Origin: UBA1435 sp041663285
GTDB taxonomy: Bacteria > Patescibacteriota > Microgenomatia > UBA12405
Length of the DNA stretch: 39,298 bases
NCBI GenBank assembly: GCA_041663285.1
Contig: JBAZSP010000009.1
Coordinates: forward strand, 1-39,298
Direction of reading: 5' to 3'
The stretch's first letter is position 1. The number at the start of each line of letters is the position of its first letter. Under the pieces are notes generated by a model. The model was not told the origin of the DNA, did not search any database, and was given only the letters and a program-made list of their open reading frames with translations. Below are positions 22,772 to 30,850 of the stretch, piece after piece. The translations under genes were made by a program, and so were the position numbers.

Positions 22772-24100
22772 TTAGGTTTTGATGTATTCGATAGCGGCAC
22801 CTAAAGCTTTAAGGCGGTGAGCTAAATTTTCGTACCCTCTTTCAATATACTCGACCTTGTCGATAATTGAGGTTCCTGGAGCCGAGAGGGCGGCCAGGGT
22901 TAAGGACGCTCCGGAGCGAAGGTCGTTTATTGTAAATTTGGCCGGTTTTAAGTTAGCAGGACCATAAATCTTGGCACCATGAAAATAATCCTGACTGTCG
23001 CTTTCTTGGTTGAAAAAATAATAACTTTCGGGATTTTCGACTTGGGGGTTGAAAAGTTGGTAACGGCAATCCATCGAGGCCAGGTCTTTAAGATGCTGGA
23101 AACGTGATGGCCAGACCCGTTCAACAATTGAACTGGAACCGACTGCCTGAGATAGGACTACGGAAAAAACCGGTTGCCAGTCGGTCATGAACCCCGGTTC
23201 AGGAGTGGTTTCAATATGGACGGCCTTGAGGGGCTGGTGCCAGCTGACGGTGAGTTCGTCTTTACCGGCTTCTACCCTGGCGCCCATGGAGGTGATGGTC
23301 TTTAGGAAAATTTGGATAATTTCGGGGTTAATTCTTAAGATGTTAATTGACCCTTTGGTGGCCAAAGCAGCGCAAGCAAAAGTAACAGCTTCATTCCTGT
23401 CGGAAATTACCTGGTGTTTGGCACCATCAAGCACCGGGACGCCTTGGATAATGATGGTTCCCGGTTCGGTGGGAAGTCTTTTAATATTGGCACCCATGGA
23501 ATTGAGCATGTCAATCAGGTCGTCAATTTCTGGTTCCTGGGCAGCGTTGGTTAGGGTGGTAGTTCCCGAGGCAAAAATTGCGGTCATCAGGACGACTTCG
23601 GTAACAGTATGAGACGGTTTTGGAAATTTATAGGTAGTAGGAAGGATTTTGTCGGTTTCAAAAAACAGCAAATCACCTTTTTGGTGAGTATGAATATTCA
23701 TTTGAGAGAAGCAATCGAACAGCCGGTCAAGCGGTCGGGTACCCAGTTTGTCGCCTCCGGGAATGGGGATGGTAGCTTTACCGGTCCGGGCCAAAAGAGG
23801 AGCTGCAAAGATAAACGATGTTCTGGATTTTTCGCCGGTACCATGAGGGACAACCGAACTGGTAATTTGGGGAGTGCAGATTTCGAGGCTGTGACGGCCG
23901 ATGTGGGTAATGTGAGCCCCAAGGCTTTTGGCTATACTTTCGGTAATTTTGACGTCAGAAATTTGGGGAATATTAGAAAGATGGGTGGTGGCAGAACTTA
24001 AGAGGGAGGCGATAATTTGTTTGTAGGCGGCGTTTTTGGCCCCACGGATGGAGACTTCACCGAATAAGGGGACACCGCCGTTTATGATATATCTTGACAT
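22772..24100 (-). CDS. murA: UDP-GlcNAc enolpyruvyl transferase MurA with Asp at the fosfomycin-Cys position
   Basis: The 442-residue protein is a two-domain EPSP-synthase fold enzyme catalysing the first committed step of peptidoglycan synthesis. Seen are RGAKNAAYKQIIASLL (19-34) with the conserved Lys22, the active-site loop IPGGDKLGTRPLD (113-125), and a late NDLRSGASLTLAAL segment. In most bacteria the loop has Cys (GGCxIG); here residue 117 is Asp, the substitution known in Mycobacterium and Chlamydia that prevents fosfomycin alkylation. It lies six bases after the murC-like gene. Length is slightly above the 420-residue norm. Confidence 0.95.
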   Translation of the reverse strand: MSRYIINGGVPLFGEVSIRGAKNAAYKQIIASLLSSATTHLSNIPQISDVKITESIAKSLGAHITHIGRHSLEICTPQITSSVVPHGTGEKSRTSFIFAAPLLARTGKATIPIPGGDKLGTRPLDRLFDCFSQMNIHTHQKGDLLFFETDKILPTTYKFPKPSHTVTEVVLMTAIFASGTTTLTNAAQEPEIDDLIDMLNSMGANIKRLPTEPGTIIIQGVPVLDGAKHQVISDRNEAVTFACAALATKGSINILRINPEIIQIFLKTITSMGARVEAGKDELTVSWHQPLKAVHIETTPEPGFMTDWQPVFSVVLSQAVGSSSIVERVWPSRFQHLKDLASMDCRYQLFNPQVENPESYYFFNQESDSQDYFHGAKIYGPANLKPAKFTINDLRSGASLTLAALSAPGTSIIDKVEYIERGYENLAHRLKALGAAIEYIKT

Positions 24101-24106
24101 TGGGTT

Positions 24107-25417
24107 TTAGGAGGTTGATTTTAGATTATTAATTATACGCTTAAAGGTTTCCAGACCTTCTTTACCACCGGAGCTAAAATGAACCAGAACGGTATGAGGT
24201 TTTAGTGTTTGATGATAGTGTTGACAGATATCGGTATAAAGGGGTAGATAGATCAGTTTATCTTTGAGTTCGTGCTTGAAGCTTTTTAAGGTTACCCGAT
24301 CCGATGGAGGAATTTTACCGGAAAACTTAATTCTGGACAGAACAATTTCGCTAACTTGAGAAAGAGCTCCGGCCAAGTTGTTAAGACCCAGGGTGTTTTG
24401 AAGAAAGGTGGCATGAGGTTCAAGAAAAACTTTTATTTGGCAATCAGGATGGTGGTTTTTGATAGCCTCAATCGAGCTTTTAATTCTTAGAGGTGATTGG
24501 GAAAAGTCGTCATAAAAATAAATGGAATTAATCGAAGACAATAGTTGGAGGCGCCTAGCGATACCCTTGTAGCTCGATATGGCAGCCACAACGTTTTTTT
24601 CGTTAAAACCTAATAGGCGGCATAAGGTGAGTACCGCTTCAATATTTTCCTGATTAAAATCTCCCAAAAGCGGGGTGGCAAATTTATGATCTGACGGTAG
24701 CTGGTAGGGAAAAGAGGGGGTGGTGGATTGATTAACCAAGGCGGGCAATGATGATGACTGTTGACGGTAGACGATTAATCCGGTTTTGGGCACGTGCTTA
24801 ATTAAGCGAGAGAAAGCTTCCAGATTTGCTTCAGCTGTTGGGTAAGATTCCTTGTGTTCCCAGTCGCAACTCGTGACAATCAAATGCCTAACGGGGTAAT
24901 AAAGAAATTTAGCTTTGGTGTCCAGGCCATTAATAGATTCGTCGGCTTCAATCACAGCCCAATCTGAATTAGTAATTTTTAGGGATGGTATTCGGTTGAG
25001 ACTGAAACCACCAAACATATAGGATGGATTTAGCCCTAATTTAGTTAATACCCAAACCAAAAGCGATGAGATGGTGGTTTTACCGTAAGCACCAGCGACC
25101 AGTATCGTATTTTTTCTACCGATGTTTTTGGTAATAAATCTGGTGGCGGAAATATAAGGAAAGTGGAGTTTTTTGATTTCAGCAAATTCTTTTTTAGTTT
25201 GGCTAAAAGATCGGAAAGAAGAACCAATTATAAAAAGGTCGACGGTATCATTAACGGGTTGGGTATTTAGAGGTATGTGGTTTCTTTGAAGTAGGGTGCT
25301 TATGGGCGGATAAATTTTTTCCTGGTCAGAGCCAGAAACGGTGTGCCCTTGTTTTTTTAACTCAACAGCTAAAGGAGCAGTCATGGTACCGGCGATGCCT
25401 AGGATGTGGATTTTCAT
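24107..25417 (-). CDS. murC: Mur ligase of the MurC/Mpl type
   Basis: From the ATG at 25417 the protein has 436 residues. It begins MKIHILGIAGTMTAPLAVEL, the UDP-MurNAc-binding Rossmann loop of MurC/Mpl, with HTVSGSDQ nearby. It then has the ATP loop VAGAYGKTTISSLL (near 107-120), the EADES acidic motif, and a C-terminal SSGGKEGLE region. MurC adds L-Ala to UDP-MurNAc; Mpl recycles tripeptide. The AGTMTAPLA loop is closer to Mpl-like sequences, but in this cluster MurC is the more useful role, so the symbol is tentative. The chosen ATG overlaps the upstream Bpt-like stop by four bases (ATGA). Confidence 0.85.
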   Translation of the reverse strand: MKIHILGIAGTMTAPLAVELKKQGHTVSGSDQEKIYPPISTLLQRNHIPLNTQPVNDTVDLFIIGSSFRSFSQTKKEFAEIKKLHFPYISATRFITKNIGRKNTILVAGAYGKTTISSLLVWVLTKLGLNPSYMFGGFSLNRIPSLKITNSDWAVIEADESINGLDTKAKFLYYPVRHLIVTSCDWEHKESYPTAEANLEAFSRLIKHVPKTGLIVYRQQSSSLPALVNQSTTPSFPYQLPSDHKFATPLLGDFNQENIEAVLTLCRLLGFNEKNVVAAISSYKGIARRLQLLSSINSIYFYDDFSQSPLRIKSSIEAIKNHHPDCQIKVFLEPHATFLQNTLGLNNLAGALSQVSEIVLSRIKFSGKIPPSDRVTLKSFKHELKDKLIYLPLYTDICQHYHQTLKPHTVLVHFSSGGKEGLETFKRIINNLKSTS

Positions 25418-26043
25418 GAGCAATGATTGTACTTTTGCCAATTACCCTGGTGGAAGTATTCGAAACCAGGCAAGGTACGTTTATAAAAACCCTGGTCGGG
25501 AGGTGAGAATCGGCCAAGATAGCAAAAATTTAGGCCCTGCTGATGGCTGTCGATGATGACCTGGAGGACCAGCCTGATGGGTAAGTAGCTATGGCTATAT
25601 TGGGGATCGTAGAAAACATAGGCAATGTGGGAAATTTGGACTGAACCGGATGAGGGTGGGGAAAAGTAGCAAACAGAGTAAGCAGCAATTGAGCCATCTA
25701 TCGTTGTCCAGGTATATATAAGGTTGAATATATGGTGTTGAAAAATTGTTTTAACTGATGATATGGGAAAATCCCATCCTAGTGAGCGGATCCAGGTGGC
25801 GATAGTTTTTTGGATTTCTGGGGTGTAATTAAAGTTTTTAATTGGGGTGGTAGAACAGGAAAAAGTGTCGGTTTTTTTTAGAACCCGGCGGTTTTCTGAA
25901 CTTAGGAAAAAGTTGGACAGATTGGAGCGGCAGCTGGTTTCGAAGTAAAATGATCCGGCCTGGTTTCTTTGAGGCAGTAATCCCCCCTGGTAGTTGGTTT
26001 CAGTCGAATTATGACTATTGATATTATATTGTGGTTTGAGCAT
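25414..26043 (-). CDS. Bpt/ATE-like aminoacyl-tRNA transferase homologue in the dcw cluster
   Basis: The 209-residue protein resembles leucyl/arginyl-tRNA-protein transferases. Its N-terminus has RNQAGSFYFETSC followed by SSENRRVLKK (48-57), matching the family's GFRRSG..Y.P.C and SRSQRRV..RN blocks. Its C-terminus has GLNFCYLGRFSPPDQGFYKR (175-194), matching the LGYYI...M.YK GNAT-like block, then a final W-Q-K-Y. The CxxC pair normally following the first block is reduced to CRSN. Family members move an amino acid from tRNA to a protein N-terminus. Placed between murE-like and murC-like genes, it might instead aminoacylate a wall precursor, as Fem-type enzymes do; that is inference. It overlaps murE by 20 bases. 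Confidence 0.7.
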   Translation of the reverse strand: MLKPQYNINSHNSTETNYQGGLLPQRNQAGSFYFETSCRSNLSNFFLSSENRRVLKKTDTFSCSTTPIKNFNYTPEIQKTIATWIRSLGWDFPISSVKTIFQHHIFNLIYTWTTIDGSIAAYSVCYFSPPSSGSVQISHIAYVFYDPQYSHSYLPIRLVLQVIIDSHQQGLNFCYLGRFSPPDQGFYKRTLPGFEYFHQGNWQKYNHCS

Positions 26044-27313
26044 TGGCGTTTTTTTTAAAGTTAAAAGCAGTCCGAAAGGCTTGAGATTCGGACCAGGGGA
26101 ATTCGGTTGAACCGTGGAGAATGGTTGTTTCGTGGCCTTTGCCGAAAGCGACTACGGTATCACCGGGACGGGATATTTTGATAGCTAAGTTAAACGCATC
26201 TTGACGATTTGGAATATTGTAGTAGATGAATTTATCTGACTTTAGCCGGGGTAGACTGCTTTGTTGTTTGGACAAATCGATTGACCTAGTCGGGTCAAAG
26301 CCCTTAATTATTTGGGAGTTGATGTAATCAATTTTTTCGTGGCGGGTGTCGTCGGCGGTAATTATGGCAATGTCGGCATGTTCGGAAACGGTTTTGCCCA
26401 TAAGAGGCCTTTTGGTTTGGTCACGGCCTCCGGTAGCGCCAAAAATGACAATCAGGCGGCCTGAGGTACGTTTTTTCAAAGTCATCAGGGTATCGGTCAG
26501 AGCTTTGGGAGTATGGCCGAAATCGATAATTGTTTTAATGCCAAGATTGTTGTCGACTTCTTGCCGACGGCCGGTTACTTCGGGAAAAAGCTTAATAGCT
26601 TTTCGGAAAAGGTGATGATCGAGGTGCAGTTTGTCAATCACAGCAAAAGCAGCGGTGATGTTGTAGGCTTGGTATTCGTAGGCGCTATTGGTGAGGAAAA
26701 TAATGTTGTTGATGGCAAACGAAAGAGTGTTGGATGTTAGCGAGACTCCGGATATCCGGTAGGTGGCGCTTTTACCATAGCCATAGGTTAATAGCTGGCT
26801 GTTAATTAGCGAGGAAACAATTGGGCATGACGGATCGTCAATATTGGTGATGGCAATTTTTGAAAGTTTTAGGAGCTTGGCTTTGGTTTTAATGTAAGAA
26901 TCAAGGGTAAGAAAGTCGTCAAGGTGTTCGTGGGAGGTGTTGGTCAGAAGGCCAATGGCGAATTGACAACCGAAGAAGCGAAACTGATCAATAGCGTGGG
27001 CAGTGACTTCCAAAACAACGTGAGTGACGCCGGAATCAACGTAGTTTCTTAAAATCTTTTGGATTTCCCCGGAGTCCGGGGAGGTGGTGTGGAGACCGGG
27101 GCTGGTAATGGTTGAAATGACTTTGGCGTTTAGTCCGGCGTTTTGGAGAACCTGGTGGAGAAGGTGACAGGTGGTAGTTTTGCCATCAGTACCGGTTACT
27201 CCGATGATGGTTAACTTCCTGGACGGAAAGCGATAATAGAGATTAAAAAAGATGCTTTTAGGAAGATGCCAAAAATAGTTTTTGAGCAGCTGGACGGTTC
27301 TTTTTGTGGTCAT
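26024..27313 (-). CDS. murE: MurE-type Mur ligase with shortened N-terminal domain
   Basis: The 429-residue protein has the ATP loop IIGVTGTDGKTTTCHLL (37-53), TSPGLHTTSPD (70-80) for UDP-MurNAc-dipeptide, NTSHEHLDDF (125-134), a Lys-rich IKTKAKLLK where the carbamylated Lys normally lies, DFGHTPKAL (264-272) and a FGKGHE motif near the end. It adds the third stem residue to UDP-MurNAc-dipeptide. The residue-selecting motif, DNPR in meso-diaminopimelate enzymes, reads DDTR (321-324), closest to the DDPR of Thermotoga MurE. The P-loop starts at 41 rather than about 110, so most of the usual N-terminal domain is missing. The third amino acid cannot be predicted safely. Confidence 0.88.
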   Translation of the reverse strand: MTTKRTVQLLKNYFWHLPKSIFFNLYYRFPSRKLTIIGVTGTDGKTTTCHLLHQVLQNAGLNAKVISTITSPGLHTTSPDSGEIQKILRNYVDSGVTHVVLEVTAHAIDQFRFFGCQFAIGLLTNTSHEHLDDFLTLDSYIKTKAKLLKLSKIAITNIDDPSCPIVSSLINSQLLTYGYGKSATYRISGVSLTSNTLSFAINNIIFLTNSAYEYQAYNITAAFAVIDKLHLDHHLFRKAIKLFPEVTGRRQEVDNNLGIKTIIDFGHTPKALTDTLMTLKKRTSGRLIVIFGATGGRDQTKRPLMGKTVSEHADIAIITADDTRHEKIDYINSQIIKGFDPTRSIDLSKQQSSLPRLKSDKFIYYNIPNRQDAFNLAIKISRPGDTVVAFGKGHETTILHGSTEFPWSESQAFRTAFNFKKNANAQTTI

Positions 27314-27332
27314 GTAGGCTTTTTCAGTAAAA

Positions 27333-28979
27333 TTATAACAAATTAGGAAGAACTGCAGCTATTTCGAACCAAATTGGAGCAGCGGTGCTTGACCCCCAGG
27401 AAGATGACTGGGGGTTTTTTAGAGTGACTATCATGGTAAAAAGGGGGTGGTCGCAGGGAGAAAAGCCGATATAGGAGGCATAGGAGGATTCCGAGTATTT
27501 TCCTTTAATGGCTATTTGGGCGGTGCCGCTTTTGGCACAAACATCTAAATTTTTAGGTTTTAGCTTGGCAACGGCTCCGTTTTCAACCGAGTATTTTAAA
27601 ATTGTCCGGGTTTGGGCTACGGCACCAGATTGGAAAATTGTTATTGGTGGCTTGGGCTTGGTATGGTATTGCGTTTGCGAATTGTCCAAATAATCAACTA
27701 CATATGGCTGTAGAAGTAAACCATCAGTAGCCAGAGTATTAAATATTTGAAGCATTTTAATTTGAGTTAGAGCTATTCCCTGGCCAAAGGAAGCGGTGGC
27801 TAGGTCAATCTCTGGCCATGAGGTTTTTGGGATGGATTTGGCTTCCCCCTGAAGATCAATGCCGGTTTTTCGGGATAGTCCGAGACTGTTGTAGTAAATA
27901 AGAAAGTTTGGCAAGCCGAGACGACGGATAATTGTGGTCATACCAATATTGTCAGAATTTTTTATGATGTCCCTTAGAGAGGAATCAGGATGTGTTTGCA
28001 TGTCCCAGTTGGTGATGGAATAATCCCCAATAACAAAAGGCTGGTGGCACTGCGAACAGATGTAACTGGGAGTAATTGTTTTGGAATCGAGGGCCATGGC
28101 AACAACCAAGGGTTTAAAGATAGAACCGGGCTCAAAAAGATTAAAAATTGCCGGATTGATTTGGGATGCAGAAGCACTGGCCAGAGGCAGGCTGGCCATG
28201 GCCAGAAGTTTGCCAGTGGCCGATTCGATGATCGTGATTGAGCCAGATTCAGCCTGATATTTTGATAGACCTTGGGATAGCTTGGTTTCAACCAGATCCT
28301 GAATTTTGCTGTTGATAGTAGTATAAAGGTGTTGGCCGTCAACTTTGTTTAAACTCCATGTTTTTTTTGGAAAAATGGTGTTTCCCAGAGCGTCTTCGTA
28401 GGAGTAGGCGAATCCGGTTTTGCCTGACAGTTGCCTTTGGTAATAAGATTCCAATCCGGATAAGCCGACAACCTGGCCGGAGTTTTTGGTGATGGTGGTG
28501 CCGATAATTTGGGTGGCAAGAGTCCCGTGGGGATAATTACGACCATAGTAATGTTTGAATTCCAGCCCGGGGATTGTTTTTAGAAAAATAATTTCTTCTG
28601 ATGAGAAAGCGGTGGGAAAGGTGATCCATTTTTGTTTGGCGTTATATTTAAAAAGGTCAATCAGGCTTTGATTGTCGATTAAGAACTGTGGTTTTGTTTG
28701 GGTAATTTGCGAAATTGTCGAATCGAGGTTATCAAGAAGGTTTGGCTTGTAGATTGAAAGAAGATAATAATCAGTGTTAAAAGCTAAACGTTCCTGATCG
28801 GAGGAGTTGATTGAGCCCCTTAGTGGGTTTTGAACTTTAAGTTTATATGTCTGGCGGGTTATTTTATTCTGGTATTGACTATCGGGAAAAAGTTGAAGAT
28901 TAGTTAGTTTGATAATGATGACGGCAAAGCCTAGATAAAACATTAGTAGCAGTAGCCTGACTTTGGTTTTTAGGGTCAT
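27333..28979 (-). CDS. ftsI: Class B penicillin-binding protein (FtsI/PBP2-like transpeptidase)
   Basis: The 548-residue protein has an N-terminal membrane anchor (about 5-27), then a class B dimerisation/pedestal domain containing NPLRGSINSSDQERLA. The transpeptidase triad is FEPGSIFKPL (SxxK), KNSDNIGM (SxN) and AKSGTAQIA (KSGT). It cross-links septal peptidoglycan outside the membrane with FtsW. No PASTA domains follow, and the tail ends soon after the fold. Its start overlaps the ftsL-like stop by four bases (ATGA), and murE begins 20 bases downstream, as in classical dcw order. Confidence 0.94.
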   Translation of the reverse strand: MTLKTKVRLLLLMFYLGFAVIIIKLTNLQLFPDSQYQNKITRQTYKLKVQNPLRGSINSSDQERLAFNTDYYLLSIYKPNLLDNLDSTISQITQTKPQFLIDNQSLIDLFKYNAKQKWITFPTAFSSEEIIFLKTIPGLEFKHYYGRNYPHGTLATQIIGTTITKNSGQVVGLSGLESYYQRQLSGKTGFAYSYEDALGNTIFPKKTWSLNKVDGQHLYTTINSKIQDLVETKLSQGLSKYQAESGSITIIESATGKLLAMASLPLASASASQINPAIFNLFEPGSIFKPLVVAMALDSKTITPSYICSQCHQPFVIGDYSITNWDMQTHPDSSLRDIIKNSDNIGMTTIIRRLGLPNFLIYYNSLGLSRKTGIDLQGEAKSIPKTSWPEIDLATASFGQGIALTQIKMLQIFNTLATDGLLLQPYVVDYLDNSQTQYHTKPKPPITIFQSGAVAQTRTILKYSVENGAVAKLKPKNLDVCAKSGTAQIAIKGKYSESSYASYIGFSPCDHPLFTMIVTLKNPQSSSWGSSTAAPIWFEIAAVLPNLL

Positions 28980-29233
28980 GGTAAAACTTGTAGTTGGCGG
29001 GTAATAGGCTGGTAATTGTTAGTTTGGGAAAAGCGTTTTAACAAAGGATAGCTGGTTTGGTTATAAAAAGTGTTTTGGAGTTGGCGGTTTTTTAGGGAGA
29101 GGAGATCGTGGGTAGTGCTAAGCTGGTTATATAGATTGTTTTGACGGACTATTTGATTACTAAAGTAGACGGAGATCGTCACCTGGGTAACAAACAACAA
29201 GATTGACAAGAGCCAGAGTAGTCTAAGAGGCAT
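28976..29233 (-). CDS. ftsL: FtsL-like division protein
   Basis: The 85-residue protein is a cytosol-short, single-pass membrane protein: a hydrophobic helix at 4-25, then a heptad-like segment (QIVRQNNLYNQL...LLSLKNRQLQNTFYNQ). It sits between rsmH and ftsI, exactly where ftsL lies in dcw clusters. FtsL forms a coiled-coil complex with FtsB/DivIC and FtsQ and activates FtsW/FtsI. The family has low sequence conservation, so topology and synteny carry the call. The ATG overlaps the rsmH stop as TAATG, and its end overlaps ftsI by four bases. Confidence 0.8.
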   Translation of the reverse strand: MPLRLLWLLSILLFVTQVTISVYFSNQIVRQNNLYNQLSTTHDLLSLKNRQLQNTFYNQTSYPLLKRFSQTNNYQPITRQLQVLP

Positions 29234-30111
29234 TATTTAATTTTATACGATCTTAAAATAGCGCTGCGGGCCAAACGGTTTTGCTTGGTTTCGGTGAATC
29301 GAGGCTGAATAGCTTTGGGGATGGGGTGTTGAAATAAGTCCTGATTTTGCCGGATAAAGTTTTTTACGATTCGGTCTTCACCGGAATGAAAGCTGATAAT
29401 AGCGGCACCAGATTCAGGTTGGAGGATTTGAAGGGTTTGGTTTAAAGCATTTTTAAGATGAGTATATTCGTGGTTAACGGCGATGCGTAAAGCTAAAAAA
29501 ATAGTAGTACTGGGTTCAGAATCAAAATTTAGGTGATGGTCCTGATAATAACTTTTAATAATTTGGGCTAGGCGATGGGCGCTTTTTATAGGTTGTTTTT
29601 GACGTTGGCGGATAATTCTTAGAATAAGAGGTTTGGCGTATTTGACCTGGGCAGTTTTACTAAAAAGTGTAAAAAGCCGGGGAAAGTCATAGGTATTAAT
29701 TATATTTTCGGCGGTTAGGTGACTTTGAGGAGTCAGACGCATGTCAAGAGGTTGGGAACTTTGAAAAGAAAAACCCTTGTCGGAAAACTTGAGCTGATTA
29801 GCAGACAAGCCAAGATCAAAAAGGACGCCGGAAAGGGGTTTGTTAATGTATTTGGAATAGATGGCTGCCAGCTGATTAAAATTGCCATGTATCGGAGTGA
29901 AGTGGTCAGCGAACCCCGCGTCTTCGATTCTTTGGGTAGCGAGTTTCAGATTTTCTTTATCCTGGTCAAGGCCATAAACATAAGCGCCGTGGTTTAGGAA
30001 GCAAAGGGTGTGGCCACCTTCTCCGAGGGTAGCATCAAGATAAAACTGATCAGGTTGGGGGTTAAATATCTTTAAGACTTCGTCCAGTAAGACCGGTTGA
30101 TGGTAATTCAT
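29233..30111 (-). CDS. rsmH: 16S rRNA (cytosine1402-N4)-methyltransferase RsmH
   Basis: The 292-residue protein begins MNYHQPVLLDEVL, the canonical start. It has the SAM loop YLDATLGEGGHT, YGLDQDKENL, GVLFDLGLSANQLK, GFSFQSSQPLDMRL and a C-terminal SFHSGEDRIVKNFI, all typical of MraW/RsmH. It methylates C1402 of 16S rRNA in the decoding centre and heads dcw clusters almost universally. The ATG overlaps the lipoprotein stop as TAATG and its stop overlaps ftsL as TAATG. No mraZ is found upstream. Confidence 0.97.
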   Translation of the reverse strand: MNYHQPVLLDEVLKIFNPQPDQFYLDATLGEGGHTLCFLNHGAYVYGLDQDKENLKLATQRIEDAGFADHFTPIHGNFNQLAAIYSKYINKPLSGVLFDLGLSANQLKFSDKGFSFQSSQPLDMRLTPQSHLTAENIINTYDFPRLFTLFSKTAQVKYAKPLILRIIRQRQKQPIKSAHRLAQIIKSYYQDHHLNFDSEPSTTIFLALRIAVNHEYTHLKNALNQTLQILQPESGAAIISFHSGEDRIVKNFIRQNQDLFQHPIPKAIQPRFTETKQNRLARSAILRSYKIK

Positions 30112-30836
30112 TAATTTTGAAGATAGTCCCCTACCAGGGTAGTGGCGTCTTTTTTTATGAAAGTGTCGGGGTTAACAGAGATGACCTTACCAATTCCCGC
30201 TCCAGAAGAGAAAACAGAGTGGAGGGCGGAAGCCTCCGTGTTTTTGGGAGCGCCGAAATTCCTGAGGAGGACGTAGTAATCAGATTGGCCAGTGACAGTA
30301 GCTTTGATGGAGAAGCTGTTGTCTGGTAAGGATAAGCCTTGATTCTTTTTAAGTTCGGACGAACTGACGAGGCGGAAAGGAGTCTCGAAACTTATAGCCT
30401 GGTTGGTCTGGGTGTAAAAGATTAACGATAAGTTGCCGCCATTGACTCCAGTATCGTACTTGTATTTGCAGCCATTAGTACAGCTTGAAGTTCCCAGCAA
30501 TAGAACCCGCTCAATAGAGGGAGAAGGTTTTTCCAGCTTAATGGTGTCCCCTACTCCTTTTTCGATTTCCAGGCCGTTGTCTTGGGCAGTGTATAGAAGC
30601 TCATATTCTATTTGAGTAATAAACTCCGGGAGGTTGGCAATTACCAGAGTAAGTTCGTGACCATCTTGGCGCGGAGTGAGCTTGATGTATGGCTTTTGAT
30701 CCGATGGTAGCTCAATTAACTTGGGAGCCGGCGTCGGGCTTGAGTTTGGAGCAGGGTTACTTTTTTTGCCACAACCAGAGATTACCAGGGATATGGTAAA
30801 AAGAAGTAGGACGGCCAGTTTTGAGTTTTTTAGCAT
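30111..30836 (-). CDS. Lipoprotein of unknown function
   Basis: From the ATG at 30836 the protein has 241 residues. A lipoprotein signal is clear: MLKNSKLAVLLLFTISLVISGCG with lipobox Cys22, followed by a Pro/Ser-rich linker (PAPNSSPTPAPK). The rest is a beta-rich domain of about 190 residues with one CTNGC pair that could form a disulfide. I do not recognise the domain. An in-frame ATG at 30875 would overlap glyS and put 13 residues before the signal, so the inner start is preferred. It lies 14 bases after glyS and is coupled by TAATG to rsmH. Probably anchored on the outer membrane face. Confidence 0.8.
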   Translation of the reverse strand: MLKNSKLAVLLLFTISLVISGCGKKSNPAPNSSPTPAPKLIELPSDQKPYIKLTPRQDGHELTLVIANLPEFITQIEYELLYTAQDNGLEIEKGVGDTIKLEKPSPSIERVLLLGTSSCTNGCKYKYDTGVNGGNLSLIFYTQTNQAISFETPFRLVSSSELKKNQGLSLPDNSFSIKATVTGQSDYYVLLRNFGAPKNTEASALHSVFSSGAGIGKVISVNPDTFIKKDATTLVGDYLQN

Positions 30837-30850
30837 AGTAGGATTATAAA

